A DNA stretch of 64,000 nucleotides, taken from assembly GCA_014529385.2 (NCBI GenBank), contig CM043942.1, positions 53,756,647 to 53,820,646 on the forward strand, read 5' to 3'. The DNA is from Adiantum capillus-veneris. Taxonomy: Eukaryota; Streptophyta; Polypodiopsida; Polypodiales; Pteridaceae. Under the pieces are notes generated by a model, which was given only the letters and a program-made list of their open reading frames with translations, did not search any database and was not told the DNA's origin. Made by a program: the position numbers and the translations under genes. Every line of letters starts with the position of its first letter. Positions within the stretch are counted from its first letter, which is position 1. Below are positions 23,272 through 35,619 of the stretch, in pieces.

Positions 23272-24530
23272 CTATGCTAAACCAAAAGCTTCAAGGTAAA
23301 GTTTCACAATCTGAGGAGTATCTGCTAGGTCCTCCTCCTCCATCCACTTCGCATCCAATGCAGGATAGTTCTTGAATTTAACCAAGAACCGCCTTCTTAC
23401 TTTACCCTTTCTTTTTCTGTCCTTATGTGCCAAAATCTGTCCAAGAACAAGGATCTCCTCATTTTCTTCCACTTCGGGTTGCTCATCAAGCTCCCCATCA
23501 TCGGGCACATCATCACTTTAAAAGGTTTCAAGAGACTCCCAAGAAATGCATTGTGAATCCTCCAAGTGTCAAGCAGTTTCAATCAGAAGAAGACGTCATT
23601 TATCTTTTCAGAGATCTGGAAAGGTACGTAGTATCGCATACTAAGCTTTGGAAAAAGTCTCTCCTTTCCCTTCTTCTTTCTCAGGCGTGCCTTCTCAAAA
23701 CGTAAGAGCACCCAATCATCCTCCTTCAATTTCAAATCGCAACGATGGCGATCCGCTGCCGTTTTCTATCTTTCCTGATATTTCTGCAAAGCCTCGCGGA
23801 CCTTGGCAAAAGCTGTGTTAAGTCGCGCGTGTAATGATCAGCTTCAAAAATCTTATCTTAGTGCTTAGGAAGGGTGGAACCTTCACAACCTCAAATCATT
23901 TGCCTTCGTCAAAGAGAGTATCGTGTTGTTGTAGGCAAATTCCAACAAAGGTAGATACTTTTCCCATTGAGTCTTCTGATCCGAGATATAAGACTTCAAT
24001 AAATCTAAAACCACTGAATTGGCAATCTCAGATTGCCCGTCAGTCTGCGGGTGGAAAGATGACGAGAACTGCAACCACGTGCCAATGTTCTCCCTCTTTG
24101 CCTTCCAAAACAAACTCGTAAATCTGAGGTCCTGTCGGAGACAATCGTCTCGGGCATGCCATGTAATCTAAAAATCTGGACACAAAAACAGTCTTGCTAA
24201 GTGATCCAGCTTGATTGTTTTCTTCACTGGAATGAAATGAGTCTGATGCTAAATCTGTTAATAACAGTCCAGATACCATCGTGACCACTCTGTGTTCTCG
24301 GGAGATCAAAAATGAAATCCATCGCAATACTTTCCCAGGGGCGGGTGGGTATGGGCAAAGGTTGTAACAATCCCTTAGCTTTATGCCTATCAAACCTGAC
24401 CTTCTGACATACCAAGCAGCTGCACACAAACTCGTCCACATCCTTCCTGAGTCTCGGCCAAAAGAAGTGTCTCTCTACCCCTTTCAAGGTGGTAGCAATG
24501 CCGCGGTGACCCTAACAGGTGGACAATGGC
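23272..24530 (-). pseudogene. G2 integrase and chromodomain
   Basis: Sense order: zinc-binding and core start (24224-24487: CLVCQKVRFDRHKAKGLLQ, PWESIAMDFIFDLPRTQ), core end (23883-24113: SSSFHPQTDGQSEIANS, FAYNNT) and, at 23272-23508, ILAHKDRKRKGKV, RRFLVKFKNYPALDAKW and MEEEDLADTP, a recognisable chromodomain. Integrase joins cDNA ends to host DNA; the chromodomain is the mark of chromoviruses. Shifts near 24110 and 23560 and missing sequence between segments make it non-functional. Confidence 0.87.
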
Positions 24531-26050
24531 ATTCGGTCACATAACCTTTTCTCTCAACAGCTCTGTAACGCACAACATGGTTTTCCTCATCAAGCAGCCA
24601 TCCTGAATGGAATATCCCACTACTGTCTCCCCATCCCGTATCCGTGTGAAAACGTCAGCAAAATCTGTATTTGTGGCATACTGATCGACCATATCCTCGA
24701 AGCTCCTATGATGTATCGCCCAGAACCAACGGCTTCCGAGACAATCTGGAAGTGAAACTGTGACAAGATATTCGCCCACCGCATCTGCTTTTCCGATAGC
24801 TGCTTCTTTGACAAGAAGTAGCGTAAGCTCCGATGGTCAGTAAAGACAATAAAGTCCGCCCCGAGTAGATAATGCCGCCATTGAGTAAGAGTATGGATAA
24901 CCGCCAAAAGCTCTTTCTCATAGATCTATGCTGTCAATTCCGGCCTTGAGAACAATCGGCTCTCGTAAGCAATGACATGGCCTTCTTGCATTAAGACCGC
25001 ACCCAGACTACGACCACAAGCATCACAATATACTTCAAAAATGACTTCTGCAAGTCCGACAAAGTCAAAACTGGTCCTGTAGTCAATCTCTCTTTCAAAG
25101 TCTGAAAGGCAGTCACCTCTGTGGGTCCCCACGAGAAAGGGACTCCTTTCTGTGTCAAAACATGCAAAGGGGAAGCAACCTCTGCAAACTTTCGAATGAA
25201 CCGCCTGTAGTACGAACACAATCCCACGAAGCTTCTAACTTCATGGACATTCTTCAAATCGGGCCAATCACCGATAGTCTCTATCTTGGCCGGATCCATC
25301 TGCACTCCAACTGCTGACACAATGTGTCCCAAAAAGTGTATCTCTGGTAGGAAAAATTCACTTTTCTTCGCATTAATCACTAACTTGTGATCTCGTAATG
25401 CTTGAAAGACTTGAAGCAGATGTTCTCTATGTTCTGTCTCATCCTTGGAGAAAACAATGATATCGTCAAAGAAAGTGCCAACGAATAGTCTGTTTCTCTA
25501 AAAATCATGTCCATCATCCGGTTAAATGTCGCAGGAGCATTGGTTAGGCCAAATGGCATCACCAAAAACTCAAATAGCCCAAAAGTCGTCCGAAAGGCTA
25601 TCTTGTAGACGTCTCCGGACGCGATTCGGATATGATGATATCCACTCTTCAAATCAATCCTGCTAAAACACGAGGATCCCTGTAATCTGTCGAGTATATC
25701 ATCGATCCTAGGAATCGGAAATTTGTTCTTGATGGTGATTTTGTTGAGAAATTTGTTCTCCAAGATCCGTCTTTCGTCAATACCAACAACACTGAGAGCA
25801 ATACGGTGAAGTACTAGGTTGGACAAGACCCTTTTCCAAGAGGTCTTTCACTTGTTTCATAATCTCTTCGTTTTGGGCTCGACTCACACAGTAAGGTGGT
25901 CAATTGGGTGGTGTGTTCCAGGTATCAGATCAATGGTATGATCTTCATGACGAGCGTGTGGTAACTCGCCTGGCAGGCCCTCTGAGAAGCAATCGGCATG
26001 AGCGTGGAGAAAATCTTGTCGTTCTTTAGCAAGTTCAGACACATTTGTCC
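24531..26050 (-). pseudogene. G2 reverse transcriptase and RNase H
   Basis: RT fingers/palm at 25380-25826: [33 protein letters not shown] and FLVMPFGLTNAPATF. The following catalytic YVDD region lies in the broken stretch near 25440-25500. The connection domain is at 24991-25380 (FLGHIVSAVGVQMDPAKIE, SFVGLCSYYRRFIRKFA). RNase H is at 24620-24921, with TDHRSLRYFLSKKQLSEKQ. It is fragmented into five or more frames. Confidence 0.87.
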
Positions 26051-26058
26051 TATCCTCA

Positions 26059-26640
26059 TCACAGACTGGATTTCATTAATTTAGAAATGGCCGAAGCCGA
26101 TACAATACGGACAGACTCGCCCTTAAGTTTGATATCGAGTACAATGGTTTTGTCCTCCGCAGTGGTCAATGTCGCTTTCCTCGCCCAATAGTCGACCACG
26201 GCGTTGTTCTTGTGGTACCAGGGAATTCCCAAGAGGACATCACAACCTTCCAAAGGCATTATGTAAAAGTCCTCATGCCCCAAATACCCCTGACAATGCA
26301 ACCGAAGTTTGCCAATGACAAGTGTAATGGCTAAGTCCCTGCCAGGTGCCGCTAGAACTGCCCTACAGGTGGTCCCATCCGATCGAGAGTGATCTCGAGC
26401 CGCGCCGCCAATTCCGGTGAAATGAAGTTGGCCTTGGCTCCTCCTTCGAAAAGATCAGGGCTTCTTGGTCTTTCACTTTGCCCCAAGCTCGGCAAAGTTC
26501 TGTACTCTCGTCCGGTGAAATGAAGTTGGCCTTGGCTCCTCCTTCGAAAAAGATCAAGGCTTCTTGGTCTTTCACTTTGCCCCAAGCTTGGCAAAGTTCT
26601 GTACTCTCGTCCATCGTGCTGAGATCAGTACCCACGCAAT
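26059..26640 (-). pseudogene. G2 retropepsin-like protease, active-site segment duplicated
   Basis: The C-terminal half, CDVLLGIPWYHKNNAVVDYWARKA (read in parts at 26059-26301), is typical of Ty3 proteases. The active-site segment (ALIFFEGGAKANFIS; the expected D-S/T-G-A reads E-G-G-A) occurs twice owing to a 98-bp tandem duplication, so the enzyme cannot be active. Confidence 0.8.
26414..26610. repeat. 98-bp tandem duplication in G2 protease
   Basis: Unit 26414-26511 and unit 26512-26610 are nearly identical. They differ by one inserted A in an A run and two or three substitutions, so the duplication is young relative to the element's decay. Confidence 0.92.
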
Positions 26641-26689
26641 CTGGGTTTTCATCTTGCCTTTTCTTCCACGAACCTCACCTGCTCTCCAA

Positions 26690-28110
26690 CTCTCAGGTCT
26701 TTCGTCGTCCTTGTCGTTTTGTTCTTTCTCTGCCTTTTTTAGGGCACTTCGGAGAGATATGCCTAGTTTCCCCCGCATCCAAAGCACTCCCCTCCTTTAT
26801 GTAGCGAGCCCGCTCTTGAGGAGTAAGCTTGGGTCGTGCATCCTTGTCTTTCTGTTCAAGGTTGCTCTTTCTCTTTCTACTTTCATTTTTCGAAGGCTGT
26901 TCAGCTCTTTGCGTCATGATCTCATCTGTGGAGTAGGTCAGACTGCCAAAGTGAATGGTAAAACCCCGTTTCGCATGACTCATCAACTCCTGAATGGAAG
27001 CTGACTTTTGTTCCAAGCAGTGATCTCGGATCTCTATAGGTAGACCCAAGGTAAACCGCTCAATCTGTTCCTTGAACGAGATCTTCTTAAATGAAGAGGC
27101 GGGTAGAAAAGAGCTCCAAAATCTCTTGCAATAAGCGTCTACTGTATCCTTCTTGGTCATCCAAAGATGGTTCCAAGCAGTGCGTATGTCGCGTTCATAC
27201 TCTCGAGTCAACCAAGAAGAAATAAAAAGCCTCTTGAATTTCAGCTATTTCATTGGCGCAGTCTTGTTTAATCGAAGCGTAGACCACCAAGTTCGAGCAT
27301 TCTCCTTAAAGTAAGAGGCAGCTCTCCAAATCTTAGAGTGCTCGGAGTAGCGCCCTCTAGAGAAAGCGATGTGAAACTGCTGTATAAAAGACAAAGCCTT
27401 CGAAGCATCTCTATAACCAGAAAAAGTGTCATATTTTATTGATTGTCCACCTTCCTTAAACTCTCGGACTTTCTTGCTTTTGTCTTCCAGAAAGTCATAT
27501 TGGTTGGCTTCTTCTTTGCGTAAAAGATGTTGTCATCAAAGTCCGAAGTATCTGAAGACGAGTCCTCTGTAGAACCGTCAACCACGGGGCGAGATTTTGG
27601 CTTCTTTGCCTTTTTCTTGCCCTTTCCAAAGCTTTGCTTTTTGCTTCGCTTTTTGCCTTTTCTGTCTTCTTCGCTCGGAGTCAGATGAGCTAGAAGAACT
27701 GTCAGAAGAAGAAGAAGAAGAACAACTGGGTACTCCTTCAAATCGAACACGCTTCTTTTGCTTTCTTGCCTTTTTAAATGTCGACTGACGACCTAAATAA
27801 CCCGGGAAGTCAGCGCCTTTCTTCTCCTTTTGTCGTGCTTTTTATCTTTGTTTTGCACGTCAAAAAGCTGAGCAATTCGTGCATCAACCACCTCTTCTAA
27901 TTCTTGCTCTGTGTACATCCTGGGCGCAGGAGGTTTCTTGAGAGCCGGTTTGAGGGGTGGCTCTGTGATCTTCTTCCACTACGTATGCACCTCATCACTT
28001 CGCAAATTTTGGGTCCTTCGCAAAATTGAGCATCATCTTTGTTGTCTCGCCGATCAATCATTGACGCTTCATCTCTTCGAGCTCCGCCTGAGTAGGATGA
28101 GGCGGGCCAT
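26690..28110 (-). pseudogene. G2 gag, main part
   Basis: A retrotransposon-gag core at 26693-27211 (TAWNHLWMTKKDTVDAYCKRF, SFKEQIERFTLGLP and HAKRGF) is followed by a CCHC knuckle, ECFGCGGN...HISPKC, broken by a frameshift near 26765. Upstream a Ser/Asp and Lys-rich segment (27436-27750) was probably a disordered acidic/basic region. The N-terminal end is cut at 28110 by G3 and continues at 39757. Confidence 0.78.
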
Positions 28111-28815
28111 TGTCACCAGCGTGTGACTACTATTTATCCTTTTTGTTGATTTCTTTCTTATTATTTGTTTACTTTCACTTTTTGGAAACACCCCTCGGGA
28201 AATCTAACTGCCTTGCATTGCATAGCTAGTGTGGAACTGTCCAAGGGAGTCCAGGCCTGAGGGCAAGAGAGCACTAAGGTTGGACAAGGACTATGGTTAG
28301 CCAAAGTGGGGTCATTGACTAGCCAAAGTGGAGGATGTGGAATCCTTTGCTACAGAGGCTACATTTCAATTCTGGTGTGGCTGCAGTGTACAAAGGGGGT
28401 CAGATGACCTAGAAAGATACAAAGGGGGTCAGATGACCTAGAATGCCCGTATGCGTCGGGAAAGTCATTCAATGCGTGGGAATACTGACTGTGAAGGGTC
28501 CTAGTACAGTGATGCTGCCGAAATCGGGCCGGAACAGTTGAAATTCAGCCAAGCTTGTGTGGGGCAGCTTGTAGGGAACCACAGCGTTTATTTCCCTCTT
28601 TTAAACAATAAAGAAATACCGAAAGGGGCGCCTAAGTTAGGGGCCAATCTGGTATCAGTCTACTCATACAGGTGCAATCTAGCAGCCTGTATCCCTTTCC
28701 CCTTTGTTGTGTCTTGAAAGAACAGGTAAAGTGGGCGACAAATTAAATGGGTGAAAGTAAATAAGGTTTAAGTCTAAAGTCTACCACCCTTTTTGGATTG
28801 AACAGGCCGGTTTCA
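28111..28815 (+). repeat. G3 5' LTR (LTR2 family), 705 bp, internally deleted
   Basis: Starts TGTCACCAGCG and ends GGCCGGTTTCA. Compared with the 1.48-kb full LTR2 it lacks about 775 bp between GATGACCTAGAA and GCCCGTATGCG (near 28442). A duplicated GGGGGTCAGATGACCTAGAA sits at the break. It carries an AATAAA and the shared 20-bp motif at 28613-28632. Confidence 0.85.
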
Positions 28816-28949
28816 TGGTTCCATCGACGGGATTCAATCACTTTTTCCATAGAAGTGAGCCTTGGTCAGGTTGGGCTTGAAGACACAGGGGATCATAGAC
28901 CAGACACAGGAAATTGCAATCATGGCTGACAGACCAGATGATGTGACTG
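28816..28949 (+). other. G3 post-LTR region with unusual primer-binding-site candidate
   Basis: TGGTTCCATCGACGGGATTC follows the LTR CA with no spacer. It has the TGG start and a T-arm-like GGGATTC expected of a tRNA 3'-end complement, but it is not the initiator-Met type used by G1 and G2. The rest has no recognisable coding sequence and ends in C-rich LINE-A3 leader. Confidence 0.45.
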
Positions 28950-29232
28950 AAGAGGCTCTGCTGCCCGCCCGCCCTCGCCCCTAGCTGCCCCCAAGCCCGC
29001 CCGCTGCCCCCCATTCCCTGGCCGTTTCTCCCCCCCGGTCCCCCCCGCAACCTCTTGAACTCTAGCTCGCCGCTTTATCCTCCCCCCCATCCCCCCCCCC
29101 CCCCCGTCCTCATTGCTCCCGAAGGTCTTCTGCACTTGGCTCTGCAACACTTTTTCTTCGGACAAGTGCTCGGGCGTTCTCGGTTGCAGATTTTCTTCAT
29201 CGTCCGCTTCTTCGACTCAGCAGTAGACACAG

Positions 29233-31155
29233 ATGGAGGCTCCAGCTCCGCCACAGAGGGACTCGCCTGAAGCCCCCTCGCCCGACCCCGCTGAGCCCAC
29301 CATTCGACTTGCTCTTTCGCCGACAGAGCAAGCGAGCCTTGCCGCAGAGGTAGAGCGCTTGCAGGCGACTTCTGTCATCTGCAAGGTTCTCGGCACCCGT
29401 CCTAGCAGAGGAGAGCTGCGAGACCTTCTCCAAGCCCGCCTTCTCGCAGAGGTGGGCAAGATCTTGGATGTCCAGATTCTCGGACGGGGTACTACCAAAT
29501 CGAGTTCGAGACTTCCGAGATGGCCTCCAATGTCATAGCTATGAGTCCACTGGCCATCCGAGCATCACGCGCCCACTTTCGACAGTGGCGACATGGTTTT
29601 GACCCGACTTCGGATGTGCTAGCAGAGGAGGCAGACATCCCCATCTCAGTCTGCTTTCCGGGTCTACGGAGGGAGTACCTTCCACTTCTCTCCAGGATTG
29701 GCTCCGCCATCAGGACTGTCCTGGAGACACTTCGTACGGCAGCATCAGTAGCTGCCAAGGACCTGGCATCCCTTCAGTTCGAATTTTGGTCAGAGATACC
29801 CACACGCTCCCAAAGGTCATCCTTCTGCCTCGGGTGAGTGGGGGTTCGTTTAAACAGAGTGTGGAGTACTCGGGCCTCCCGAACCAGTGCTTCATTTGCA
29901 GACAGATGGGCCACCTAGCGAAGGCCTGTCCATGGAGGAGGCCTCGACCTGCACCTCAGCCTCAGCCCCAGCCTGCCAAGGCTGGGCCGCAGCCACAACC
30001 AGCGCCACAACGCGCAGATTAAGAGCCACCCTCCGAGCCTAGGACTCCAGCGGAGGAGGGTGGCAACAGGCCCGTGGCCTTCGACGCCAGGAGCCACAGC
30101 GACAGCCTGGCACTCAGAATGGCCCTCAGGTGCCTACTCAGCAGCAGTCGGTTCCCCACGGAGAACCGCTTTGGTCCTCTTGAGCAAGAGGAGCCCCCTA
30201 CCCCAGCCTCCACCTCCGCTTCACCCTCGCCAGCCGCCCCACCTTCAGACTTCCCCTCCTCCTCCTCATCCCCTCCCTCGCCCTCTGCTCCCGCCCACTC
30301 CTCACCTCGCCCCCCTGTCTCTGTCGCCCCACCCCTGTTTCTCTTCTCCCCGCCCGACCCCCCCTCCCCCCCCCCCCCCCAGCTCCTTCTCCCCCTCCTC
30401 CTGCTCCAGTACCACAGTCGACTCTGGAGACTGGTCCCTCACCGGCGGCTAGGAGATCTCTTGGCAGCGCCTTTGCCACGAGTCGCCTAGCGAGAGAGGG
30501 TCAGCCCTTCTTGCGGCCCCCTCTGCAGATTCAGACATCTTCCCTTGCAGCTATCCCTCGTGGTCTGACGAGCATTGACCTCCGACGCCGTTGGGATTTC
30601 TTCGATTACGGGTTCACTCGCTCTCTCGGCGATTCTGCAGCAGACCACGAGGCAGCCTGCTTCAAGGTCCACACTTTGTTCCTCGCCGCCAGGGGGACAG
30701 AGGCCTTGGACTCAACAGTTGGTTTCTCCCTCCCCCTCTGTGGTAGGACCGAGACAGAGTGGTCCCTCGACTTAGTGGTGGGATGGTTGCATACACAGGT
30801 TCTCGAGTTCTCTCACCACATGGGAGAACTTGGAGTTACAGATTTGCTGCAGACTTTGTGGCCATTGGCCAAGTTTGCGGTGACACCCTAGACTCAGCAG
30901 GATGTAGGCACATTGTGGTGTACTTTTTTGTTGATACGCAGTGTTTGCCTTGCTATGTATACATTCATGAGGACTCCTGGACAGAGGAGGTTGCTCTACG
31001 CACGGCTCGCTCTGCTTGGGCTTGGGCGAAGCACTCACTGCAGTCTCGCCTATCTAGAGGACGCTCGGATGCGGATCACTCCCCATCCAAGCCAACCTCG
31101 AAGATAGCCCGTCTTGCTGCTGCGCGCAGCATCTGTTCTCTCTCGCTCCCCATGA
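29233..31155 (+). pseudogene. LINE-A3 ORF1: CCHC RNA-binding protein
   Basis: ATG at 29233 (MEAPAPPQRDSPEAPSP). The N-terminal conserved domain (RPSRGELRDLLQARLLAEVGKI) is followed by a shift near 29490, then ADIPISVCFPGLRREYLPLL. The zinc knuckle CFICRQMGHLAKACP is near 29890-29930. A Pro/Ser-rich linker with C runs leads to a C-terminal domain (RRRWDFFDYGFTRSLGD, HIVVYFFVDTQ). It ends in the TGA of CCATGAGG at 31153-31155, overlapping the ORF2 start. Confidence 0.83.
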
Positions 31156-34100
31156 GGATCGTCTCCTGGAACGTACAGGGACTAGGTGGACCCCAGTTTC
31201 AGCGACAGCGGGGCCGATTGCGTCAGGAGCTTCAGCGTTGCCTTGTGGGAGAAGAGATTGATCTCCTTATGCTTCAGGAGCACCATTTGTCTAAGAGCCA
31301 CATTCGGCCATGTGGTCAGATTTTGCGTGGACGTTATGATACCTTTTGGTCAGCTCCTTTTGGACCTGGAGGCATCCAGGGTGGGGTATGTATGACTATT
31401 GCGTACTCATTGCAGCAGGCCATTGTGGGCAGAGGGATTATTGTGCCAGGCAAGGCTCAGAGGATTACTATGCAGGTTCAGGGTGGCCTTGTGGGCTTTC
31501 TGAACATCTATGCGCCCAATGTGGCGAGTGCTCGTGCAGAGTTTTGGTCACAGATTGTTGAGTCTTTGCCACAGGTTGACCATTGGTGTGTAGGAGCGGA
31601 CTTCAACATGTTGGAGGACCCTTCTGACAGGATCGGAGGCAGCCATGCTACTGTGCATGGGGTCGAGTTAGCAGCTTGGGAGAGGTTGTGTATGACTTTG
31701 AGGGTCTCGGATACATGGCAGCATTCTGGCTTTGTGAGGCCTCCAGAGAGTCTTGCCTTCTCTAGATCGGACCGCAGAGTGGGAGGAGTGAATCTATCGC
31801 GGATAGATCGCTTCTACACTAGTGACCACTTCAGTGACTTGGGGGGATCAGTGGGCATCCTGGCAGGGACATCCTTCTCGGACCACGCAACAATGATCCT
31901 CACAGTGGCAGACAGGCAGAGGAGTGGGAGCACGATGCTTTGCATCCCAGAGCAGGTCTTGTTGGACTCGGCACTCAGAGAAAGGGTAGAGGCTCTCTGG
32001 ACAGAGGGCATGGACAGCCAGGCTCTACCTGCAGACAGAATGGCCTTAGGCCTAGCTCAGCTTAGCCACTTTTTTCTCTGGAGTCTCTGGCTCGACGGGC
32101 TGCAGCGAGAGCGGAGGAGCAGCGTCTCAGACGAGGCATCGCTTCACTACAGAGGATGCAAGAGCAGCATCCAGACAGTCCGTGGTTGGAGGAGCAGTTA
32201 CAGCAAGCTCGACAGGAGCTTGCTTGCATGGAGGAGAGGCGCCATGAGTTTGCCTTCACACGACAGGCATCTCAGTGGACTCGGGTGGGTGACAGAGTGA
32301 CAGGTGCTTTCTTTGAGACAGTGGGACCTCGACACTCGCATGCCAAGGTCAATCAGTTGAGGAGACCCAATGGGTCAGTTGTTTGTGAGCCCGAGGATAT
32401 GCGTGCAGTTGCTACTGACTTTTACTGTGAGTTATTGTCGGCTGAGCCCCAGTCAGAGAGGCAAGATGCATGCAGGGAGCAGGTTTGGGCACAGATGCCT
32501 TGTCTTGTGACTAAGGAGATGCGCCAGAGGCTAGAGATACCTCTTCAGCTTGAGGAGCTGCACAAGGCTCTTAGGGCCCTCCCCCGTGGTAGCTCTCCAG
32601 GTGAGGATGGGCCGACTCCCAGCTTCTTCTTGGAGTACTGGGACCTGCTTGGCCCAGATCTTTGTAGTGCCTTTCCGTACATTCTGCACACAGGAGTGAT
32701 GCCGGATAGCATGAGTGAGGGCCTGATTTACCTCATTCCAAAGGAGGGTGGCTCCTTGGATGAGATTCCACAGTAGCGCCCCATCACCATCCTCAACTCA
32801 GACTACAAAATTCTTGCCAAGGCTCTGAGTTTGAGGATTCAACCACTTTTGGAGAGCCTTATACATGGGACTCAGACAGGTTTTGTCAAGGAACGCAGTA
32901 TCCTTGACAACATCTTCACTTTCTGGGAGGCTTCTGCCCTGGCACGACTCCGTGGGGAGGACCTTGTGATTCTTCTTCTCGATTTTGAGAAGGCATACGA
33001 CAGAGTTGACTGGGACTGTCTAGAGGGCACGCTACGCAGGATGGGCTTCTCAGATGCTTGGATCAGAGGGGTGTCAGCTTTGTACAGGCAGACTCACAGT
33101 CAGGTGCTTTTGGCAGGAGGCAGAGGTGAGCGCTTCATGCTCACACGATCGGTCACACAAGGTTGTCCTCTTGCCCCCTTTCTCTTTCTGTTCTATGTGG
33201 AGGCGATGAGCAGATTTTTGGTGTCACGGCAGGTTGGTCTGAGGGGCTTAGCACTCCCTATACGGGGAGATGAGCTTCTGGACGCTGAGTTTGCCAACGA
33301 CTCAGCCTTGTACTTAGAGGGCCAGGAGGCCAATTTACACAGATGTGAGCAGGCTTTGGAGACATTCCGCTGTGCATCGGGCACACTGATCAACTGGAGA
33401 AAGACAGTGGCTTTCTCGGTTGGCAGTGCTCCTGTGGATTCCTCCAGGGACTGCAGTTTGGTACTTGAGTTGTCAGGTTGGTTTGGACTTGTCCCCCGAG
33501 CAACAGATTGCTCCTCTTATCTTGTCCATCAGGAGAAAGCTGTTACATTGGAGCTCAGCACGACTTTCGCTGGCTTGTAGAGTAGTAGTTGCCAACCAGG
33601 TGTTGTTGGCGACTATGTGGTACATCACTTCTTGCTGGATCTTCTCGAGTTCTTGTATCAGCCAGGTAGAGAGGCTGATCAGGAACTTCCTTTCGTCAGG
33701 TCGCAACACACTCAAATTGCCGGAGCCAAGGTGGCTTGGTCGGTCATCACACTTCCTTGTTCTCAGGGAGGGCTTGGGATCATTGATCCAGCACAGCACA
33801 GCAGAGCCCTTCTAGGGAAGTTCGTCATCAGAGGCCTTCTTCCAGGCGAGGAGCCCTGGAAGGAGTTCTTGCTGCGGAGGCTTCGTGCCAGGGTGCCTCA
33901 GTCAGGAGGCCCTTGGCAACCTTCGACCAGATGGATCTTTACAGAGTTGCGCCGAGTTGGTTTGAGTAGGAGACTAGAAGACCGATTCGCTGCGAGTTTG
34001 CTTCGATCTTGGGAGCTCTTACGGCGGGGCGTAGAGCAAAGACAGCCCACGTGCACGGAGGAGCGCCTACGGCAGCCCCTCGTCTGGAACCCCATGGTTA

Positions 34101-35476
34101 GCACTTAGAGAGGCCACTTGGTTGGGAGTCGGCCTCATGTTTCTTGGGGTCCCATGGCAGCAGGTCCAGTGCGCTCTCTAGGTGACTGGCTAGAGTTCAG
34201 AGGTTTGTCAGAGGAGGTGCAGGCTGTCCCGCTACTACAGGGCATGAGAGGGATGCAGAGCATGTGTCAGGACATCTCAGAGTCAATTCCAGCTGAGTGG
34301 CTCACGCCTCTCGAGCCAGTAGCACCCCGGTGGATGGGAGCCTTCACACGACTGGAGGTTCTCATTTCAGTCAGGGCTTGCTCACAGACTGTACCAGCCC
34401 TGTTCTTCGAGCTTCAGGGTGGGGGACGATTACAGCAAGTTGAAGCACACGCCCCACAGGTAGCAGAGTGCTGTTTCCATAGGATCCCAGTTGTGGGCAT
34501 CTGTGGGAGGACTTGCGTCATAGACCCTGACCCAGCAGCTCTTGAGACTGGACACTGGAGGCTATGGACTTGGGAGTGTTGTCCACTGGCACGAGTACAG
34601 TGGGATCCTGGTGAGTGGCTATGGAGGGACCCCTTCTCTTCTGCAGACCGCCCAGGAGTCCCCTTCTTTCAGTACACTGTTTGGCTTGGACGTCAGGTAC
34701 TTGCAGCACACAGAGAGGCCCGCCCCGTTGCAGCACGTCATTGGCAGGAGGAGGGCCTAACAGTCAAGTTCTTCGCAGCTTTTTGGCAGAGGCTGTGGGA
34801 CTCCAGACAGCCGAGGCGCGTCACTATGTTTCAGTGGCTGGTTGCACACAGAGCCACAGTAGTAGGGAGCTGGCTTGTGCATAGTGGTCTCTCGGCCGCA
34901 TGTGCAGCCTGTGACCAGTTGGTGGAGAGTCAGCGTCACTGTCTTTGGGACTGTCCCTCGGCCCAGCAGGTGTGGCTACGAGTTCTTCGGCTGATGCCTG
35001 CCCTCTCCACGGCTTGACAGTACACTTGGGGGGCAGCGGCTTGGTCCACCTTCATGGGCCCAGCACTTCAGTTTGAGCTATCTTCCACCAGCAGGATGAT
35101 AGTGATGCAGGGGGGGCGACCTATACTCCAGCCTGCTACAGATCTTACTCCACACGAGTGGTGCAGTGAGAGAGAGGAGTCTTGGGAGCTCATCAGCGGC
35201 CTAGTTCTTTGGTTCATCTGGCGGGCCCGCTGTTTCCGCATCTTTGAGGCTCGCCCTGTGCCACCAGCAGGGACTGTTCGTGACTTTTGGCTAGAGCTGA
35301 TCCATACTCTCAGAGGACAACTTGAGGGACTACAGGGCAGCTCCGACTGCATGCGGGAGCGCCGCGAGGCTTTCCTTCGACTCTGGCGCCCTGGGCCTTT
35401 CTACACCATTGTCCAGGGGGTGCTCAGATGGCACTATTATCCACCTGTGTGGCTCTTCCCTCCTCCCATCTCTTGA
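31152..35476 (+). pseudogene. LINE-A3 ORF2: endonuclease-RT, catalytic Asp lost
   Basis: ATG 31152 (MRIVSWNVQGLGG). Endonuclease motifs are SWNVQG, LQEHHL, GADFNM and SDHATM. After a shift near 32150 the RT reads RPITILNS, ILLLDFEKAYDRVDW, SVTQGCPLAPFL and EFANDSAL: the A-D-D of the catalytic box is A-N-D, so the enzyme would be dead. A TAG at 32774 and several shifts between 33430 and 33620 add damage. The C-terminal zf-RVT is CAACDQLVESQRHCLWDC (near 34890-34950). Confidence 0.88.
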
Positions 35477-35619
35477 TTTAGCCTCATTGTATATATGTTG
35501 TTTTTTTCATTGGAGAGTCTCCCCATCATGCTTGTTGTAGCCCTCTCATGCAGAGGTGGATGTAGCCCTTTGGGCAGTTTTCATTAACTAATAGAAGGAT
35601 CTTTTTCTCGGAAAAAAAA
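35477..35619 (+). other. LINE-A3 3' UTR and A8 tail
   Basis: Short 3' UTR ending ATAGAAGGATCTTTTTCTCGG plus eight A, shared almost exactly with LINE-A4 (to 50976). Confidence 0.8.

Larger units (their letters stand above)
28950..35619 (+). mobile_element. LINE-A3, full-length but decayed plant-type LINE
   Basis: C-rich leader, ORF1 (29233-31155), ORF2 (31152-35476), a 3' UTR ending CTTTTTCTCGG and an A8 tail (35612-35619). It lies inside G3, between its LTR-proximal region and its integrase. The same organisation and 3' end are found in LINE-A4. No target-site duplication is visible. Confidence 0.82.

Noticed and set aside
28816-28835. A tRNA gene fragment
   Set aside because: Only about 20 nt resemble a tRNA 3' end complement, with no D-arm, anticodon arm or A box; primer-binding site is the better reading.
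30060-30490. Proline-rich frames in three phases in LINE-A3
   Set aside because: Alternative readings of the Pro/Ser linker of ORF1; only one phase joins the knuckle to the C-terminal domain.
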